Positions 21,429 through 21,692 of a stretch of DNA of 21,692 nucleotides are shown here, in pieces. The position numbers and the translations under genes are program-made. Below the pieces are notes generated by a model, which saw nothing but the letters and a program-made list of their open reading frames with translations, made no database searches and was not told the origin of the DNA. How positions within the stretch are numbered: the first letter of the stretch is position 1; the number at the start of each line of letters is the position of its first letter. Source of the DNA: Bacteroidales bacterium (lineage in GTDB: Bacteria > Bacteroidota > Bacteroidia > Bacteroidales > ML635J-15); the NCBI GenBank assembly GCA_007130555.1, contig SLSH01000366.1:1-21692 (forward strand). Direction: 5' to 3'.

Positions 21429-21509
21429 ATGAAAAATTTATATAATTCCTATGCAAATATACACACGATTTTAATTATTGACTATTTACAAATAGTTAAA
21501 ATGTGTTAA
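21429..21509 (+). CDS. Possible 26-residue small ORF with a Shine-Dalgarno
   Basis: MKNLYNSYANIHTILIIDYL plus six residues. AAGGAG at 21417-21422, six bases before the ATG, is the only textbook Shine-Dalgarno I found in the window. The peptide has no recognised family and is followed by stop-dense AT-rich sequence up to the window end (21510-21692), where I see only an inverted repeat TAAGTATTA/TAATACTTA (21643-21651, 21682-21690). It could be a leader peptide or chance. Confidence 0.25.
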   Translation: MKNLYNSYANIHTILIIDYLQIVKMC

Positions 21510-21692
21510 TAAAACATTAAAAACATAAGGTATTCCTCTATTTAAATGGATTATGAGTGATTTTTAAAGGGGGGATGTTAAATTTATAGTAGTATCAAAA
21601 TAAAAATAATTTGTTTTATCAATTTACACTTCTATTTTATTCTAAGTATTAATACCTAATTTATATAACTAAAAATAGAAATAATACTTATA

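Overview
The window looks like a chromosomal segment from an AT-rich member of the Bacteroidota, probably a Bacteroidales or Marinilabiliales-like lineage. The support is a TonB-dependent receptor of the CarboxypepD_reg-like/outer-membrane-barrel type, DUF4831 and DUF2147 proteins, lipoproteins with lipobox cysteines, tRNAs without an encoded CCA, and many copies of the Bacteroidota sigma-factor promoter (TTTG, about 18-20 nt, TAnnTTTG). At least four of these promoters have both boxes well spaced: before the genes at 5693-6508, 8764-9201 and 19583-21331, and before tRNA-Pro. Almost no gene has a Shine-Dalgarno sequence, which also fits this phylum.

Layout. 14-2464: TonB-dependent outer-membrane receptor. 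2629-4257 (-): glutamate-semialdehyde (P5C) dehydrogenase. 4264-4833: a repeat-rich intergenic stretch. 4834-5583: FkbM-type methyltransferase. 5693-6508 (-): uncharacterised polytopic membrane protein. 6883-8742: a two-gene operon of M16 zinc peptidase and O-methyltransferase. 8764-9201 (-) and 9267-9890 (+): secreted DUF2147 protein and uridine-kinase-like P-loop kinase, read divergently from back-to-back promoters. 9952-10038: tRNA-Ser(TGA) with terminator.

10039-12698 lies between tRNA-Ser and tRNA-Pro and looks like a small accessory island. It holds hairpins, a duplicated 86-bp unit, a candidate minus-strand structured RNA, an orphan lipoprotein, a DUF1016/PDDEXK nuclease gene that has lost its catalytic domain by internal deletion, and a small orphan ORF. 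12699-12774 is tRNA-Pro(GGG).

12893-16071 is all on the minus strand: an e(P4)-type acid phosphatase lipoprotein with a receiver-only response regulator 1 nt behind it, then an inverted-repeat array, then SppA signal peptide peptidase. 16399-19246 is an operon of a DUF4831 lipoprotein and an Omp85/BamA-family outer-membrane protein. 19583-21331 is a PlsC-acyltransferase/GNAT-like fusion resembling the bifunctional OlsF enzymes of amino-acid lipid synthesis. The last 300 bp hold a strong terminator and a doubtful 26-residue ORF.

The common theme is the cell envelope: outer-membrane receptor, Omp85, SppA, lipoproteins, lipid acyltransferase and secreted phosphatase. I see no complete defence or mobile system. 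The most unusual content is non-coding: a candidate structured RNA with mutually exclusive hairpins (10303-10480), a dispersed composite repeat in three intergenic regions, and an inverted-repeat array bracketed by a 22-bp direct repeat.
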